64,000 nucleotides of DNA from Clostridium saccharoperbutylacetonicum N1-4(HMT) (GCF_000340885.1 NC_020291.1:6015501-6079500); one strand, 5' to 3'. Positions 37,322 to 46,382 are shown, counted from the stretch's first letter. Made by a program: numbers and translations. Notes: generated by a model from the letters alone, not told the origin.

Positions 37322-38725
37322 ATGATAAAAGAAAATCAAAATTTTTTAAACAAAATAAATGCTGTTTCAGACATTGTAATTTTATTTATATCAATGACTT
37401 TAGCATATTTAATTCGTTTTCATATATTTTCATCTGATTCTGGGTATATAAAGCTAATTACATACCTTCAATTTTCAGTTATTATAATTCCAATAAATTT
37501 AATTGTATTTAATTTTTTTAATCTTTATCATTCTTTTAGAACTAAAGTTTTTATTAAAGAGTGTAGTCAAATAATCAAGGCAAATACTCTTCTTACTGCT
37601 ATACTATTATCTATGCTATTCACTTTAAAGCTAGGAAATATTTCACGTTTTGTTATTGTTATCTTTTATTTTGTTAATATCGGATTGATAACAAGTAAAA
37701 GACTAATAATAAGAAAAACTTTATCTAACCTAAGAAAGAAAGGTTTAAATTTAAAACATGTAATAATAGTCGGAGCTGGTGAAGTTGCTAATGAATATTT
37801 AGAAGTCCTTGAAAACAATAAACATTTTGGATATAGTTACTCTGGATATGTAGCTGATAGTACAGATTTCAAAGGAGAAAAACTTGGAGATTATGCTGAC
37901 CTATACGAAGTTTTAGATAAAACACAACCTGATGAAGTTGTTTGTGCTTTAGATATTTCGGATGCCAAATATCTAGAAAATATAGTTTCTGCTTGCGAGA
38001 AAAGCGGTACAAAAATTTCTATAATTCCTTTTTCCTATAAATACATACCAAGTCAACCTTACATAGATCAAATTGGTAATATTCCGCTTATTAATCTTAG
38101 ACGGATACCCTTAGACAACTTAGGAAATGCATTTACTAAACGAGCTATAGATATACTTGGTTCTATATTCTTAATTATATGTACAAGCCCTATCATGCTT
38201 ATTACAGCATTAATTATAAAACTTACTTCAGATGGCTCTGTTGTTTTTAAGCAAAAGCGTGTTGGCTTGAATAAAAATTTATTTACTATGTATAAATTTA
38301 GATCCATGAAAGTTAATTCATATGAAGAAACTGGATGGAGTAAAGATGTTGATCCAAGAAAAACAAAATTCGGTTCATTTATTCGTAAATTTTCGATTGA
38401 TGAATTACCACAATTTTTTAATGTTTTAAAAGGAGATATGAGTTTAGTAGGTCCTAGACCTGAGCTTCCTCATTTTGTCGATAATTTTAAAGATGAAATC
38501 CCTCTTTATATGGTAAAACATCAAGTTAAGCCTGGAATAACAGGCCTTGCTCAAGTTAATGGTTATAGAGGTGATACATCCATAAAGAAAAGAATTGAAT
38601 ACGACATATCTTATATAGAAAATTGGACTCTATTACTTGATATGAGCATATTATTTAAAACTGTTTTTAAAGGCTTAAAAAATAATGAAAAGATTGTTAT
38701 AAATGATACCATTGATATGAAGTAA
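37322..38725 (+). CDS. Polyprenyl-phosphate hexose-1-phosphate transferase (WsaP/WbaP type)
   Basis: 467 residues, ATG at 37322 after AAAGGATGATATAA. Four or five N-terminal helices, a CoA-binding-like Rossmann domain (HVIIVGAGEVANEYLEVLE, about 145-250), then the bacterial sugar transferase domain with KRAIDILGSIFLIICTSPIM, FKQKRVGLN, RKFSIDELPQFFNVLKGDMS, LVGPRPELP. It moves a hexose-1-phosphate to undecaprenyl phosphate and starts glycan assembly; WsaP does this for the Geobacillus S-layer glycan. It is divergent from rmlA. Confidence 0.93.
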   Translation: MIKENQNFLNKINAVSDIVILFISMTLAYLIRFHIFSSDSGYIKLITYLQFSVIIIPINLIVFNFFNLYHSFRTKVFIKECSQIIKANTLLTAILLSMLFTLKLGNISRFVIVIFYFVNIGLITSKRLIIRKTLSNLRKKGLNLKHVIIVGAGEVANEYLEVLENNKHFGYSYSGYVADSTDFKGEKLGDYADLYEVLDKTQPDEVVCALDISDAKYLENIVSACEKSGTKISIIPFSYKYIPSQPYIDQIGNIPLINLRRIPLDNLGNAFTKRAIDILGSIFLIICTSPIMLITALIIKLTSDGSVVFKQKRVGLNKNLFTMYKFRSMKVNSYEETGWSKDVDPRKTKFGSFIRKFSIDELPQFFNVLKGDMSLVGPRPELPHFVDNFKDEIPLYMVKHQVKPGITGLAQVNGYRGDTSIKKRIEYDISYIENWTLLLDMSILFKTVFKGLKNNEKIVINDTIDMK

Positions 38726-38765
38726 CATTACTCTATCTTAAATTGTGCAACAAAAGGAGGAAACT

Positions 38766-39641
38766 GTGAAATTATCTATTATTATCGTTAACTACAACAC
38801 TTATACTCTTACTAGACAAACAATAGAATCAATAATTCACAAAGAACATACCTTTCAATATGAAATCTTATTAATAGACAATGCTTCTAAAGATAACAGT
38901 ATTGAAAAATTACAAAAAACCTTCAGTGATCTTATATCAAAAAAAACATTAAAAGTATTTGTAAACTCTACAAATTTAGGTTTTGCAAAAGCCAATAATA
39001 TTGGTATGCGAGCTGCTGAAGGTCAATATATATTATTACTTAATTCAGATACGGTTGTCAACGAAGATTGTCTAGAACAATGCCTAGCAGAGATGGATAA
39101 AAACTCAAATTTAGGTGCTTTAGGCTGCAAAGTTGTGCTTCCAAACGGAAAACTTGATCATGCTTGCAAAAGAGGCTTCCCAACTCCTAAAGCTTCACTT
39201 TATTATTTATTAAAATTATATAAAATCAATCCTATAAAGTATGGGCAATATGATGCATTACACTTAAAAGAAGATGAAGTTGGAGAAGTTGATTGTCTGA
39301 TGGGTGCTTTTATGCTTATGCCGAAAACAGCACTTGATAAATCAGGTTTACTAGATGAGGATTTTTTTATGTATGGTGAGGATATTGATTTATGCTATCG
39401 TATTAAGGAAAATGGATATAAAATTTTATATTACCCCAAAGCAACAATAACTCATTACAAAGGTGGAAGTTCCAAAAAGAAAAGGACTAAAGTTATATAT
39501 GATTTTCACAATGCAATGTGGATTTTTTATAAAAAGCATTATTACTCAAAATATAATTTTGCCATATCTTTTCTTGTATTTATAGGTATTTGGACAAAAT
39601 ACTTATTAGAAATACTTAAAAATTCAGTTTCTTCAAATTGA
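38766..39641 (+). CDS. GT2 glycosyltransferase (WbbL-like)
   Basis: 291 residues from a GTG at 38766, five bases after AAAGGAGG; an upstream in-frame GTG at 38745 has no ribosome site. LSIIIVNYNTYTLTRQTIES, LNSDTVVNEDC, and DEDFFMYGEDIDLCYRIKENG form the WbbL/rhamnosyltransferase-type GT2 signature. Probably adds the second sugar, rhamnose, to the lipid-linked primer. It follows the priming transferase by 40 bases and is likely cotranscribed. Confidence 0.88.
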   Translation: MKLSIIIVNYNTYTLTRQTIESIIHKEHTFQYEILLIDNASKDNSIEKLQKTFSDLISKKTLKVFVNSTNLGFAKANNIGMRAAEGQYILLLNSDTVVNEDCLEQCLAEMDKNSNLGALGCKVVLPNGKLDHACKRGFPTPKASLYYLLKLYKINPIKYGQYDALHLKEDEVGEVDCLMGAFMLMPKTALDKSGLLDEDFFMYGEDIDLCYRIKENGYKILYYPKATITHYKGGSSKKKRTKVIYDFHNAMWIFYKKHYYSKYNFAISFLVFIGIWTKYLLEILKNSVSSN

Positions 39642-39698
39642 CTATTGATAATTGTCAGCTAGTATTGTTACTAAAACCTTACATTTCCTTGTGCTTCG

Positions 39699-39727
39699 TT
39701 GCAATGAATTGCTGAGGATGCTATAAT
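39699..39727 (+). promoter_or_regulatory. Promoter of the O-antigen-ligase-like gene
   Basis: TTGCAA (39699-39704), 17-base spacer, TATAAT (39722-39727), 54 bases before the ATG at 39782. Good match to a housekeeping promoter. Confidence 0.6.
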
Positions 39728-39781
39728 ATTACATATTTGTATGTGTAAATTACAAAAATAATTATATTAGGATGTGTAGAT

Positions 39782-41644
39782 ATGGATAAGCTTAGAAATA
39801 ATTCAAAAGATAAATCTTATAATTTTTTCTTACCAATTGCAGTTATCCTGAGCATTGTACCTTTAATTGTTCGGATGACCAACGTTAACGTTGATGAAAA
39901 TGTAGCTAATATATGGGGCAGTACTACTCAAGTAGATTTATTTTCGCAAAAAAAAGCCTTTTTATTAATGTTTTTTTCTATTATACTAATATTACTCAGT
40001 ATAGTATTTTTTAAGAAAATTTTTAACAAAAAAGACAAAGTTGTTAATTTAATTTTAATTTCAACTGGTGTTTTTTTTCTTTTTATACTCCTTTCTTCAA
40101 TTTTTTCAAAATATCAAGAAGTTTCTTTTTGGGGGATGTTTGATAGGGCTGAAGGGTTTATTACTATTTCATGTTATTTAATCATTTTCTTATATTCAAT
40201 TTATACTTTCAAAAATACTAATAATTATAAATATATTATAATTCCAATATTAATTATAGTATTTATTAATGCATTTTTGGGATTATTCCAATACATTGGA
40301 CAAGACCTAATTGCAACACCTCTTGGTAAACTCATGGTTGTACCTAGTGAATATTTTAAGACTACTGGAAATTTAACTCCAACCATTCAAGAACACACAC
40401 TTTATGGTACCTTTATTAACTATAACTACATGGGAAGTTTTGTTTCTATTGTATTACCAATTTTGTTTTGTTATACGATATTTGAAGATGAAATTTTATA
40501 TAAGATTTTATCTTTCATAGGAACATTGCTTTCATTTTGGCTATTATTTGGCAGTTCTGCACGTTCAGGTTTAGTTGGTGTTTTTGGTTCTCTTATATTT
40601 GGTTCAATATTATTCTGGAAACCTATTAAAAAACATTCAAAATATCATTGGAAGAAGCTTTTAATTGGCTTTTTATCATTGATCGTGATATTGGTAGGTG
40701 TTAATTTTGCTTCTCACGGATCAATACTAAGAAGACTTCCAACTTTGACTTCTGATATTTCTGAAATTTTTAAAAGTACAAGTGATTTTGATTATACAGA
40801 TCACACTCCTATAAAGGATATTAAATATGAAGGTTCAACAACAGAAATAGTACTACCAAATAATGCTGACACATTGAAAATAACTTATGAAACTGGTAAT
40901 CCAGTATTTAAAAATTCTAAAAACGAAATTGTTCCATATACTTTAAACGGAAAAGTATTAACAACTAATTATGAAGCTTTTAGAAATTTCACTTTTGCTT
41001 TTGGGAAACTTGATAGCAAATCAGTTATGTCTGACACTTTACTTTTAAATATAGATAATCAACCAAGATTTATATTTAAATTAAATGATGTTAAAACATT
41101 TCATCTTATGGACATGAGCACAAAGAAATTTATAGATTTACAATATCCTGAAACCTTTGGTTTTAAAGGAAAGGAAAAACTAGGTTCTGCGAGAGGATAT
41201 ATTTGGTCAAGGTCTATTCCATTGCTTAAAAATACTATCATATTAGGAAATGGTCCAGACACATTCCCATTTGTATTTCCTCAAGGTGAATTAATCGCTA
41301 AATATTATGCTCTTGATACCCCAAATATAACTGTTGATAAAGCACATAATCTCTATTTACAAATGGCACTTAACTATGGAGTGATAGCATTGTTAGCATT
41401 TTTAATAATAACAATTACTTATTTAGTTGATAGTTTCAAATTGTATGCTTTCAAAGAAAATTATGATTTGGATAAACAAAAAATGCTTGGAGCTATTACA
41501 TCTTTAGGTGTCTTGGGATACTTAGTTACCGGTTTCTTCAATGATTCAGTAGTAAGTGTTGCTCCTGTATTTTGGATAGTATTTGGTGTGGGAGTTGCAT
41601 TGAACTTCATGAACAGAGAGACACTACGTAAGCTTAGTAAATAA
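39782..41644 (+). CDS. O-antigen ligase/polymerase family membrane protein (WaaL/Wzy_C)
   Basis: 620 residues, ATG at 39782. About eleven helices; NYNYMGSFVSIVLPILF and SSARSGLVGVFGSLIFG match the Wzy_C/WaaL core. A large external loop of ~170 residues (about 310-480) includes a beta-rich insertion, TTEIVLPNNADTLKITYE, before RGYIWSRSIPLLKNTIILGNGPDTF. These proteins join a polyprenyl-linked glycan to its acceptor or polymerise it. In a Gram-positive the acceptor would be cell wall or surface protein. With an ABC exporter in the locus, a ligase role is more likely than polymerase. Confidence 0.85.
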   Translation: MDKLRNNSKDKSYNFFLPIAVILSIVPLIVRMTNVNVDENVANIWGSTTQVDLFSQKKAFLLMFFSIILILLSIVFFKKIFNKKDKVVNLILISTGVFFLFILLSSIFSKYQEVSFWGMFDRAEGFITISCYLIIFLYSIYTFKNTNNYKYIIIPILIIVFINAFLGLFQYIGQDLIATPLGKLMVVPSEYFKTTGNLTPTIQEHTLYGTFINYNYMGSFVSIVLPILFCYTIFEDEILYKILSFIGTLLSFWLLFGSSARSGLVGVFGSLIFGSILFWKPIKKHSKYHWKKLLIGFLSLIVILVGVNFASHGSILRRLPTLTSDISEIFKSTSDFDYTDHTPIKDIKYEGSTTEIVLPNNADTLKITYETGNPVFKNSKNEIVPYTLNGKVLTTNYEAFRNFTFAFGKLDSKSVMSDTLLLNIDNQPRFIFKLNDVKTFHLMDMSTKKFIDLQYPETFGFKGKEKLGSARGYIWSRSIPLLKNTIILGNGPDTFPFVFPQGELIAKYYALDTPNITVDKAHNLYLQMALNYGVIALLAFLIITITYLVDSFKLYAFKENYDLDKQKMLGAITSLGVLGYLVTGFFNDSVVSVAPVFWIVFGVGVALNFMNRETLRKLSK

Positions 41645-41693
41645 TCAATTATCAATTATCAATTATCAATTATCAATTATCAATTATCAATTA
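41645..41693. repeat. Heptanucleotide tandem array, seven copies
   Basis: TCAATTA is repeated seven times without error directly after the TAA of the ligase-like gene. It belongs to the same TCAATTN family that is dispersed through the spacers of the right half. Confidence 0.9.
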
Positions 41694-41745
41694 TGGATAT
41701 TTTAATTCGTTGTTGATTTAAATTTAAGAGATAATGAACTAAATT

Positions 41746-41773
41746 GGAGCTACTTCGGTGGTTCCTTTTTTTA
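41746..41773 (+). terminator. Terminator with UUCG loop
   Basis: GGAGCTAC (41746-41753), TTCG loop, GTGGTTCC with G-U pairs, then TTTTTTT. It ends the 37.3-41.6 kb plus-strand unit. Confidence 0.9.
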
Positions 41774-41921
41774 ATTGTCAATGGTCAATTTTCAATGATC
41801 AGTTGCTTAATTCAAACAATATGGATGATTATCATGAATCTCTAATCTGTTGCTGTAATTTTTCAGTTGTTTGTTCTCTATAATAACATTAATCCATTCA
41901 AATTTATGCGAGGTGAAATGC

Positions 41922-42170
41922 GTGAACAACGAAGTTTTAGATATTTTAAAAAGACTTGAATCTAAAATCGTAAATCTAGATACAAAATTTGATAGACTTG
42001 AAACTAAAGTAGATGAGCATACACAAATTTTAAGAGCATTAGAGCATTCTGCTGAAGTTAATAAAGCTGAACATGATAAGATGGCTAATGATATAGCTAA
42101 AATTCAAGGTAATGTTACTGGTATAAGAAAAGATTTATCCCAAGTGGAATTAGTTACTGCAAATAATTAG
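41922..42170 (+). CDS. Small coiled-coil protein with premature TAG
   Basis: 82 residues from a GTG at 41922, preceded by GAGGTGAAATGC. Nearly all of it is heptad-patterned (ILKRLESKIVNLDTKFDRLE and on), predicting a long cytoplasmic coiled coil. The TAG at 42168-42170 is followed in frame by ADIARLKSVK and a TAA at 42201, just before a terminator. A TGG-to-TAG change would explain this, so the protein is probably ten residues short of its ancestral end. Family and function unknown. Confidence 0.7.
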   Translation: MNNEVLDILKRLESKIVNLDTKFDRLETKVDEHTQILRALEHSAEVNKAEHDKMANDIAKIQGNVTGIRKDLSQVELVTANN

Positions 42171-42210
42171 GCTGATATTGCCAGATTAAAATCTGTTAAA
42201 TAATATTTAG

Positions 42211-42239
42211 GAACTGCTAAAAATGGTGGTTCTTTTTTT
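42211..42239 (+). terminator. Terminator after the coiled-coil gene
   Basis: GAACTGCTA (42211-42219) pairs with TGGTGGTTC (42224-42232) using G-U wobbles, followed by seven T. Confidence 0.85.
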
Positions 42240-42327
42240 GTTTATTAATTTTGTTTTTAGGCAAGAATAATGATACAATGGTCAATTATCAATGATCGAT
42301 GATCAAATTTTCAGTAGTTTTGGAGGG

Positions 42328-42674
42328 ATGGTTATTTATAGTAATGTTATTGTTAATAAGTCGTTTGATTTTGCTCTTGAAATCATCAATATTTATAAAG
42401 CTTTGGTATTTAATAAGGAGTTTATTTTATCAAAGCAATTATTGCGTTCTGGAACTAGCATAGGTGCTAATATTAAAGAAGCTATTAAAGGATATACTAA
42501 GACAGAGTTTTTATACAAGATGAATAGGAAGCTAATGAAAGCGAATACTGGTTGGAACTTATTATACAATCTAAAATTTTGAAAGATGCTAATATTTTAA
42601 AAGCGCTTCAAGATTGCAAAGAGATATGTAAAATTTTAAGCAAAATTGCAGGTAGTTGCAGAAATGAAACTTAA
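42328..42674 (+). pseudogene. Frameshifted four-helix-bundle protein (23S rRNA intervening-sequence type)
   Basis: The first part reads NKSFDFALEIINIYKALVF and ILSKQLLRSGTSIGANIKEA, the signature of the four-helix-bundle (S23/IVS) family. Near 42530 the frame breaks: the original frame gives LMKANTGW, while the next frame gives EANESEYWLELIIQSKIL and carries on to CKEICKILSKIAGS and a TAA at 42672-42674, which is the expected family C-terminus. One small deletion explains it. The ATG at 42328 with GGAGG directly before it is a poor start, another sign of decay. Function of the family is unknown. Confidence 0.8.
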
Positions 42675-42702
42675 AATATATAATAACTGATACTCTTCAC
42701 CT

Positions 42703-42735
42703 GATTGACAATTGATCAATGATCATTGACAATTG
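42703..42735. repeat. TCAATTN dispersed repeat copy
   Basis: Alternating direct and inverted copies of TTGACAATTGATCAATGATC-like sequence, adjacent to the following terminator. Confidence 0.7.
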
Positions 42736-42737
42736 AA

Positions 42738-42776
42738 AAAAAGAAGGTACAAGGCATAGCCTTGTCCTTCTTTTAT
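42738..42776 (-). terminator. Bidirectional terminator after the 594-residue surface protein gene
   Basis: AAAAGAAGG-ta-CAAGGC, ATA loop, GCCTTG-t-CCTTCTTTT. It ends in T-runs on both strands and separates the converging genes. Confidence 0.9.
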
Positions 42777-42800
42777 TTAACAGAATTCAGAGATTTAGGA

Positions 42801-44585
42801 TTAAACCCAAGCTCCGTCTGCTCCTACCCAGTAACCATCAGGAGTAGTAGTGTTAACTAACATAGCTCCAGTTGCTCCAACGTAGTAGTATTTTCCACCA
42901 GATTGAACCCATGCATTAACTGTCATAGCACCTGATCCACCTAAGTAGTACCAAGCTCCAGCTGAATCTTGAGCCCAAGCATTAGCTAACATGATTCCAT
43001 TAGCATTTGAGTAGTACCAAGTTCCAGTTGTATCTGTATACCAACCAGTAGCTTTAGTTCCATCAGCTTTGTTGTATGACCAAGATCCATCAGTGTTCTT
43101 AGCCCAACCAGCTGCTGCTGGAGTTGTAGTTGTGTCGTCTTTCTTAGTATCATCAGTAGATTTTCCACCGATTACTGAGTAAACTTCATCAGCTTGGCTC
43201 CAAGCAACCATGTTGTCTTTGTCATAAGTTGATATAGCATTGAAAGAACCATCTACTTTGTAGATCTTTGTCCAATCGTCTGTACCATCAAATTTCTTAA
43301 CATATCCGCCATCTAATACATAAATGTTTCCATCTACGTCAGTATCCATAGCTACTTTATTAAGCTTGTCATTGTATTCTCCTTGAATAGTTGTTTTTGA
43401 TTCAACGTCAGTATAGTAGTAACCATTCTTTTGCTTTAATGTAGCTGCTTGAACAAATACGTTATCTGAAGTTGAATTGCTGTTATCAACATAGTATATT
43501 ACTAATTTTCCACCAACAACTGCTGCTTTAGCACCTGTTTGGTTAGCATAAAATGCATAGTTGCTTTGATCATTAGCAGTACTTCCACCTAGAGGAGATA
43601 GATTACTCTTATCATCTTTACTTATAACATAGTTATAAACTGTTTTAGCATATTTAGCTTCATCTTTATCACTTGAATCTTGAGCTTTAGATATCTTTTG
43701 AATTACTGGTAAAGTTACTGAACCATCAGTACCAAGTGCGAAAGGCTTATTGTTAATATTTACAGTTTGATTAGCTCCACCAGCTACTACAACTTTGATT
43801 TCAGCATATCTATAGATATAATCTTTATCTTGTCCTAAAACTATGCTCTTAGTTACTGCTGCACCAGCTTTAGTTGTTGTTTGACCTGAAGTATCTGAAT
43901 CTAAATCTTCAAGATCAACTGAGTTTTCAATTGTTGCAGAAGCCTTAGTTGTTTCAACTTTAATTTTTCCCATGTTGTAATCTGCATCAATATAGTTTCC
44001 ATCTTTATCAGTAAATATGTTAGCATATGAAGCAGGAGCTCCTATACCTTTACCATCTGCATCTTTTCCAGAAGCAGCAGTAGTATAGCTATAACCTGAT
44101 TTTCCAGTAGTTTCATACCAAGTTTCTCCAAACTTAAGTCCTGGTATAGCTTGTAAGTCTGGAAGTACAGTTGCATCGTTATTCCATCTATTAACTTCTT
44201 TAGCTTTCTTTCTTAAAGCAGTTTGAGCATCGTCAGTATCATTTTCAGACACATTTTCATCGATTACTTTACCTGTTGATAAATCAACATTGTAATCTTT
44301 ACCGTCATCAACTTTAACATATTTAGTTCCATATGCTGAAACATCTGAACCAGAATCAACATCAGCTAATTCATTGTACTTACCATCTTTTAAGTAATAA
44401 GTAGCATCGTTGTCATTAACTTCTCCATCAACATATGCAGTACCATCTTTGTATGCTACTGCATTATAAACAGTACCTTCTTGTGAATCTACTTTTTTAA
44501 CGTCTGCAGCGTATGCAGGAACCATTGTAGCAACAGAAGCTGCAGCTACTAATAATGATGTAATTTTATTTGCTCTTTTAAACAT
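42801..44585 (-). CDS. Secreted cell-wall-binding repeat protein, probably highly expressed
   Basis: 594 residues, ATG at 44585 after TAGGAGGAAAGAAAACG. Signal peptide TSLLVAAASVATMVPAYA (cleaved near residue 27). A long Asp/Lys/Thr/Ala-rich body of no known fold (about 28-490) is followed by a DDTTTTPAAAG linker and four to five cell-wall-binding repeats (GTWYYSNANGIMLANAWAQD, KYYYVGATGAMLVN) ending GYWVGADGAWV. The codons are richer in GCT/GTA/ACT and less AT-skewed than neighbours, and the promoter is near consensus, both pointing to abundant product. It anchors non-covalently to cell-wall polymer. It could be a major surface protein and a glycan acceptor; this is inference. Confidence 0.85.
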   Translation of the reverse strand: MFKRANKITSLLVAAASVATMVPAYAADVKKVDSQEGTVYNAVAYKDGTAYVDGEVNDNDATYYLKDGKYNELADVDSGSDVSAYGTKYVKVDDGKDYNVDLSTGKVIDENVSENDTDDAQTALRKKAKEVNRWNNDATVLPDLQAIPGLKFGETWYETTGKSGYSYTTAASGKDADGKGIGAPASYANIFTDKDGNYIDADYNMGKIKVETTKASATIENSVDLEDLDSDTSGQTTTKAGAAVTKSIVLGQDKDYIYRYAEIKVVVAGGANQTVNINNKPFALGTDGSVTLPVIQKISKAQDSSDKDEAKYAKTVYNYVISKDDKSNLSPLGGSTANDQSNYAFYANQTGAKAAVVGGKLVIYYVDNSNSTSDNVFVQAATLKQKNGYYYTDVESKTTIQGEYNDKLNKVAMDTDVDGNIYVLDGGYVKKFDGTDDWTKIYKVDGSFNAISTYDKDNMVAWSQADEVYSVIGGKSTDDTKKDDTTTTPAAAGWAKNTDGSWSYNKADGTKATGWYTDTTGTWYYSNANGIMLANAWAQDSAGAWYYLGGSGAMTVNAWVQSGGKYYYVGATGAMLVNTTTPDGYWVGADGAWV

Positions 44586-44621
44586 CGTTTTCTTTCCTCC
44601 TAAATTTTAAAATTCAGATAA

Positions 44622-44650
44622 ATTATAGCATTTTTGTATAACCATGTAAA
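44622..44650 (-). promoter_or_regulatory. Near-consensus promoter of the 594-residue surface protein gene
   Basis: On the minus strand TTTACA (44650-44645), 17-base spacer, TATAAT (44627-44622), 37 bases before the ATG. Confidence 0.75.
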
Positions 44651-44856
44651 GTTATATAATGCTTCTAAATGTATATTTTGCACAAACAATATAATCAACA
44701 ATTAATTTGATATGTAATCTGTACCAAATTCACATTCATTATTACAGTATATCACATTACATTTAGCTTGTACATAAATAACTAATTTTTTATCGTTTTT
44801 ACTCCTATCCCAAGTAATCCCTTTGTTGTCATTAAACTATACAAACTAAAATTTCA

Positions 44857-45090
44857 TTTTGGGTACTTTTTCAAAAAAACTTTTTTATTTTTTATAAATA
44901 AATTTATATTTTCCTTCGTACCCTTTTATTACTACATTTGCATTATATAATACAAAGTAGTAAATTACTTTTGGTCCCTTTTCGGATATTTTAGAAAAAT
45001 ATTTTTAATTTTCCTGCAATTCCTTCAATGTCCTTAAATAACATTATATAATACAACATCAAAAACTATTTCTGGTACCCTTTTGATCAA
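44857..45090. repeat. Imperfect ~100-112 nt direct repeats upstream of the surface protein gene
   Basis: The motif TTTTGGGTAC/TTTTGGTCCC/TTCTGGTACCC followed by CTTTT recurs at 44857, 44969 and 45070. CATTATATAATACAA recurs at 44941 and 45042. Between them lie A/T-rich arms. The repeats occupy the 510 bases upstream of the promoter and contain no gene. Confidence 0.6.
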
Positions 45091-45161
45091 TTATCAATTA
45101 TAAATTTTTAATGCTCAATCACTAAACACTCCAACTCAACATTTGCCATTGATAATTGAAC

Positions 45162-45929
45162 TTAAAATTTCCACGCTCCCACAATAATTTCCCCTTTTTT
45201 CAATGTATTTTCTATATCTCCACTTTTAAATTCACATACTTCTTCCTCTGCGTTATCATCACTAAAATCACTAATTATATTATTTTTCTTCCGCCTTTTA
45301 ACTTTTCTAGTTTTTTTATTTTCTGAACCTATTTTAATATCATACATATTTTCATTTACCGTAGTCTGCGTTTCTAATTCTACATTACTTTTTTCATTAT
45401 TAATTTCTAAATTAATCACCTTCTCATTTCCTATATCTACATTATCTTTCTTGTAAATTTCTTCTTTATTATTATCTACCTTTAATTTTTCTTTTTTATT
45501 AATAGTTATAAGTTCTACATTATCTTGATTTTTCAATTCACTATTTTCTTTAAACTCCTTAATATCTTCAGATTCATCCTTTTTAATTTCCACTTTTTTA
45601 TCTACTTTAATATTCTGATGCTTTGCAAAATTTTTCACCCTATATATCTTATCTTCTGTAACTTCAACCATTTCTAGCTTTATAAATGTATTTAATGCTA
45701 ATTCAATATCTTTCTCTTCCCTATTGATCTCAATAGCTAAAGTTTCTATTGAATAAGGTATATTTTTTGAAAGATATAATTCACCCATCAAATTAACTTT
45801 CCCAGCTAAAAGCACAAGTCTAAACCAAATATATTGAATTAAATCCCTTTCTGGCATCTTATCTATTATTTTTAATTTTGTGTCATCTGGCATGTCTATT
45901 CTAAATTTTACGTACTTTCTTTCTCTCAT
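45162..45929 (-). CDS. Phage-replisome-organiser N-terminal-domain protein, orphan
   Basis: 255 residues from the ATG at 45929 with AAGGG nine bases upstream. Residues ~1-110 (KFRIDMPDDTKLKIIDKMPE, RDLIQYIWFRLVLLAGKVN, NIPYSIETLAIEINREEKDIE, VKNFAKHQNIK) resemble the winged-helix N-terminal domain of phage replisome organisers and DnaD-like loaders. The rest is Lys/Glu/Asn-rich low-complexity sequence with a basic patch KKTRKVKRRKKNN. There are no phage genes around. It may bind DNA and act as a regulator, or be a relic. Confidence 0.7.
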   Translation of the reverse strand: MRERKYVKFRIDMPDDTKLKIIDKMPERDLIQYIWFRLVLLAGKVNLMGELYLSKNIPYSIETLAIEINREEKDIELALNTFIKLEMVEVTEDKIYRVKNFAKHQNIKVDKKVEIKKDESEDIKEFKENSELKNQDNVELITINKKEKLKVDNNKEEIYKKDNVDIGNEKVINLEINNEKSNVELETQTTVNENMYDIKIGSENKKTRKVKRRKKNNIISDFSDDNAEEEVCEFKSGDIENTLKKGEIIVGAWKF

Positions 45930-46260
45930 ATTACTCATTCCCTTTCATATACATAATAAATAAATCAATATTCAAAAATGTTCTTATTTGCAGCACAGCT
46001 GCTCTATTCTAAGGTGCATATTTTCTTTCTATCATATTACTTATTTCTCTCCATAATATAAAATTTAATTTCTACATTAGTTATATGCTTTATTAATTTT
46101 AAAAACATAAAATGCAAAAATTTTTTCAAAAAATATTCTTCTGCCATCAAATTGATAATTGACTATAAAAAAGAGAGTACCTTTTCTGATACTCTAATAT
46201 TGCAAATAACTAATATTATCTAATAAAACTCTTCTATAATTAAACTAGAAACTTTTACCT

Positions 46261-46330
46261 ATTCTCAATTGTCAATTATCAATCACCGACAATGACTTCA
46301 TAATTAAAAATTGACAATTGAGCATTAAAT
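46261..46330. repeat. TCAATTN dispersed repeat cluster
   Basis: CTCAATTGTCAATTATCAAT followed by the inverted form TTGACAATTGAGCATT; the two could pair in a transcript. Confidence 0.7.
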
Positions 46331-46333
46331 AAA

Positions 46334-46355
46334 AGAGCACCCTTTCGAATGCTCT
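46334..46355 (-). terminator. Terminator of the first cadherin-like paralogue
   Basis: AGAGCA (46334-46339) pairs with TGCTCT (46350-46355). TTTTATTTAAT follows on the minus strand. Confidence 0.75.
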
Positions 46356-46382
46356 ATTAAAACCCAAAGTATTTAATTGCTA

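Larger units (their letters stand above)
45930..46382. other. Spacer with hairpin repeat, TCAATTN repeats and two terminator-like stems
   Basis: It holds a GCAGC-ACA-GCTGC unit near 45990 related to the 34.3 kb repeats, an AGAGTA/TACTCT stem near 46172-46194, TCAATTN repeats at 46261-46330 and the terminator of the next gene. No coding region was seen. Confidence 0.55.

Noticed and set aside
39782..41644. Wzy polymerase of a Wzx/Wzy pathway
   Set aside because: No Wzx flippase or Wzz regulator is present and the locus has a complete ABC exporter, so a ligase role is favoured, though not proven.
41645..41693. Tandem array as a CRISPR
   Set aside because: The unit is only seven bases with no spacers and no cas genes nearby.
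42801..44585. Classical SLH-domain S-layer protein
   Set aside because: No SLH motifs; the wall-binding part consists of choline-binding-like YY-G repeats.
44650..45160. Riboswitch upstream of the surface protein gene
   Set aside because: The promoter is only 37 bases before the start codon, so the repeat region lies upstream of transcription and cannot be a leader RNA.
45162..45929. Evidence of a prophage
   Set aside because: Only one replication-type domain is present; there is no integrase, terminase, capsid or lysis gene and no attachment site.
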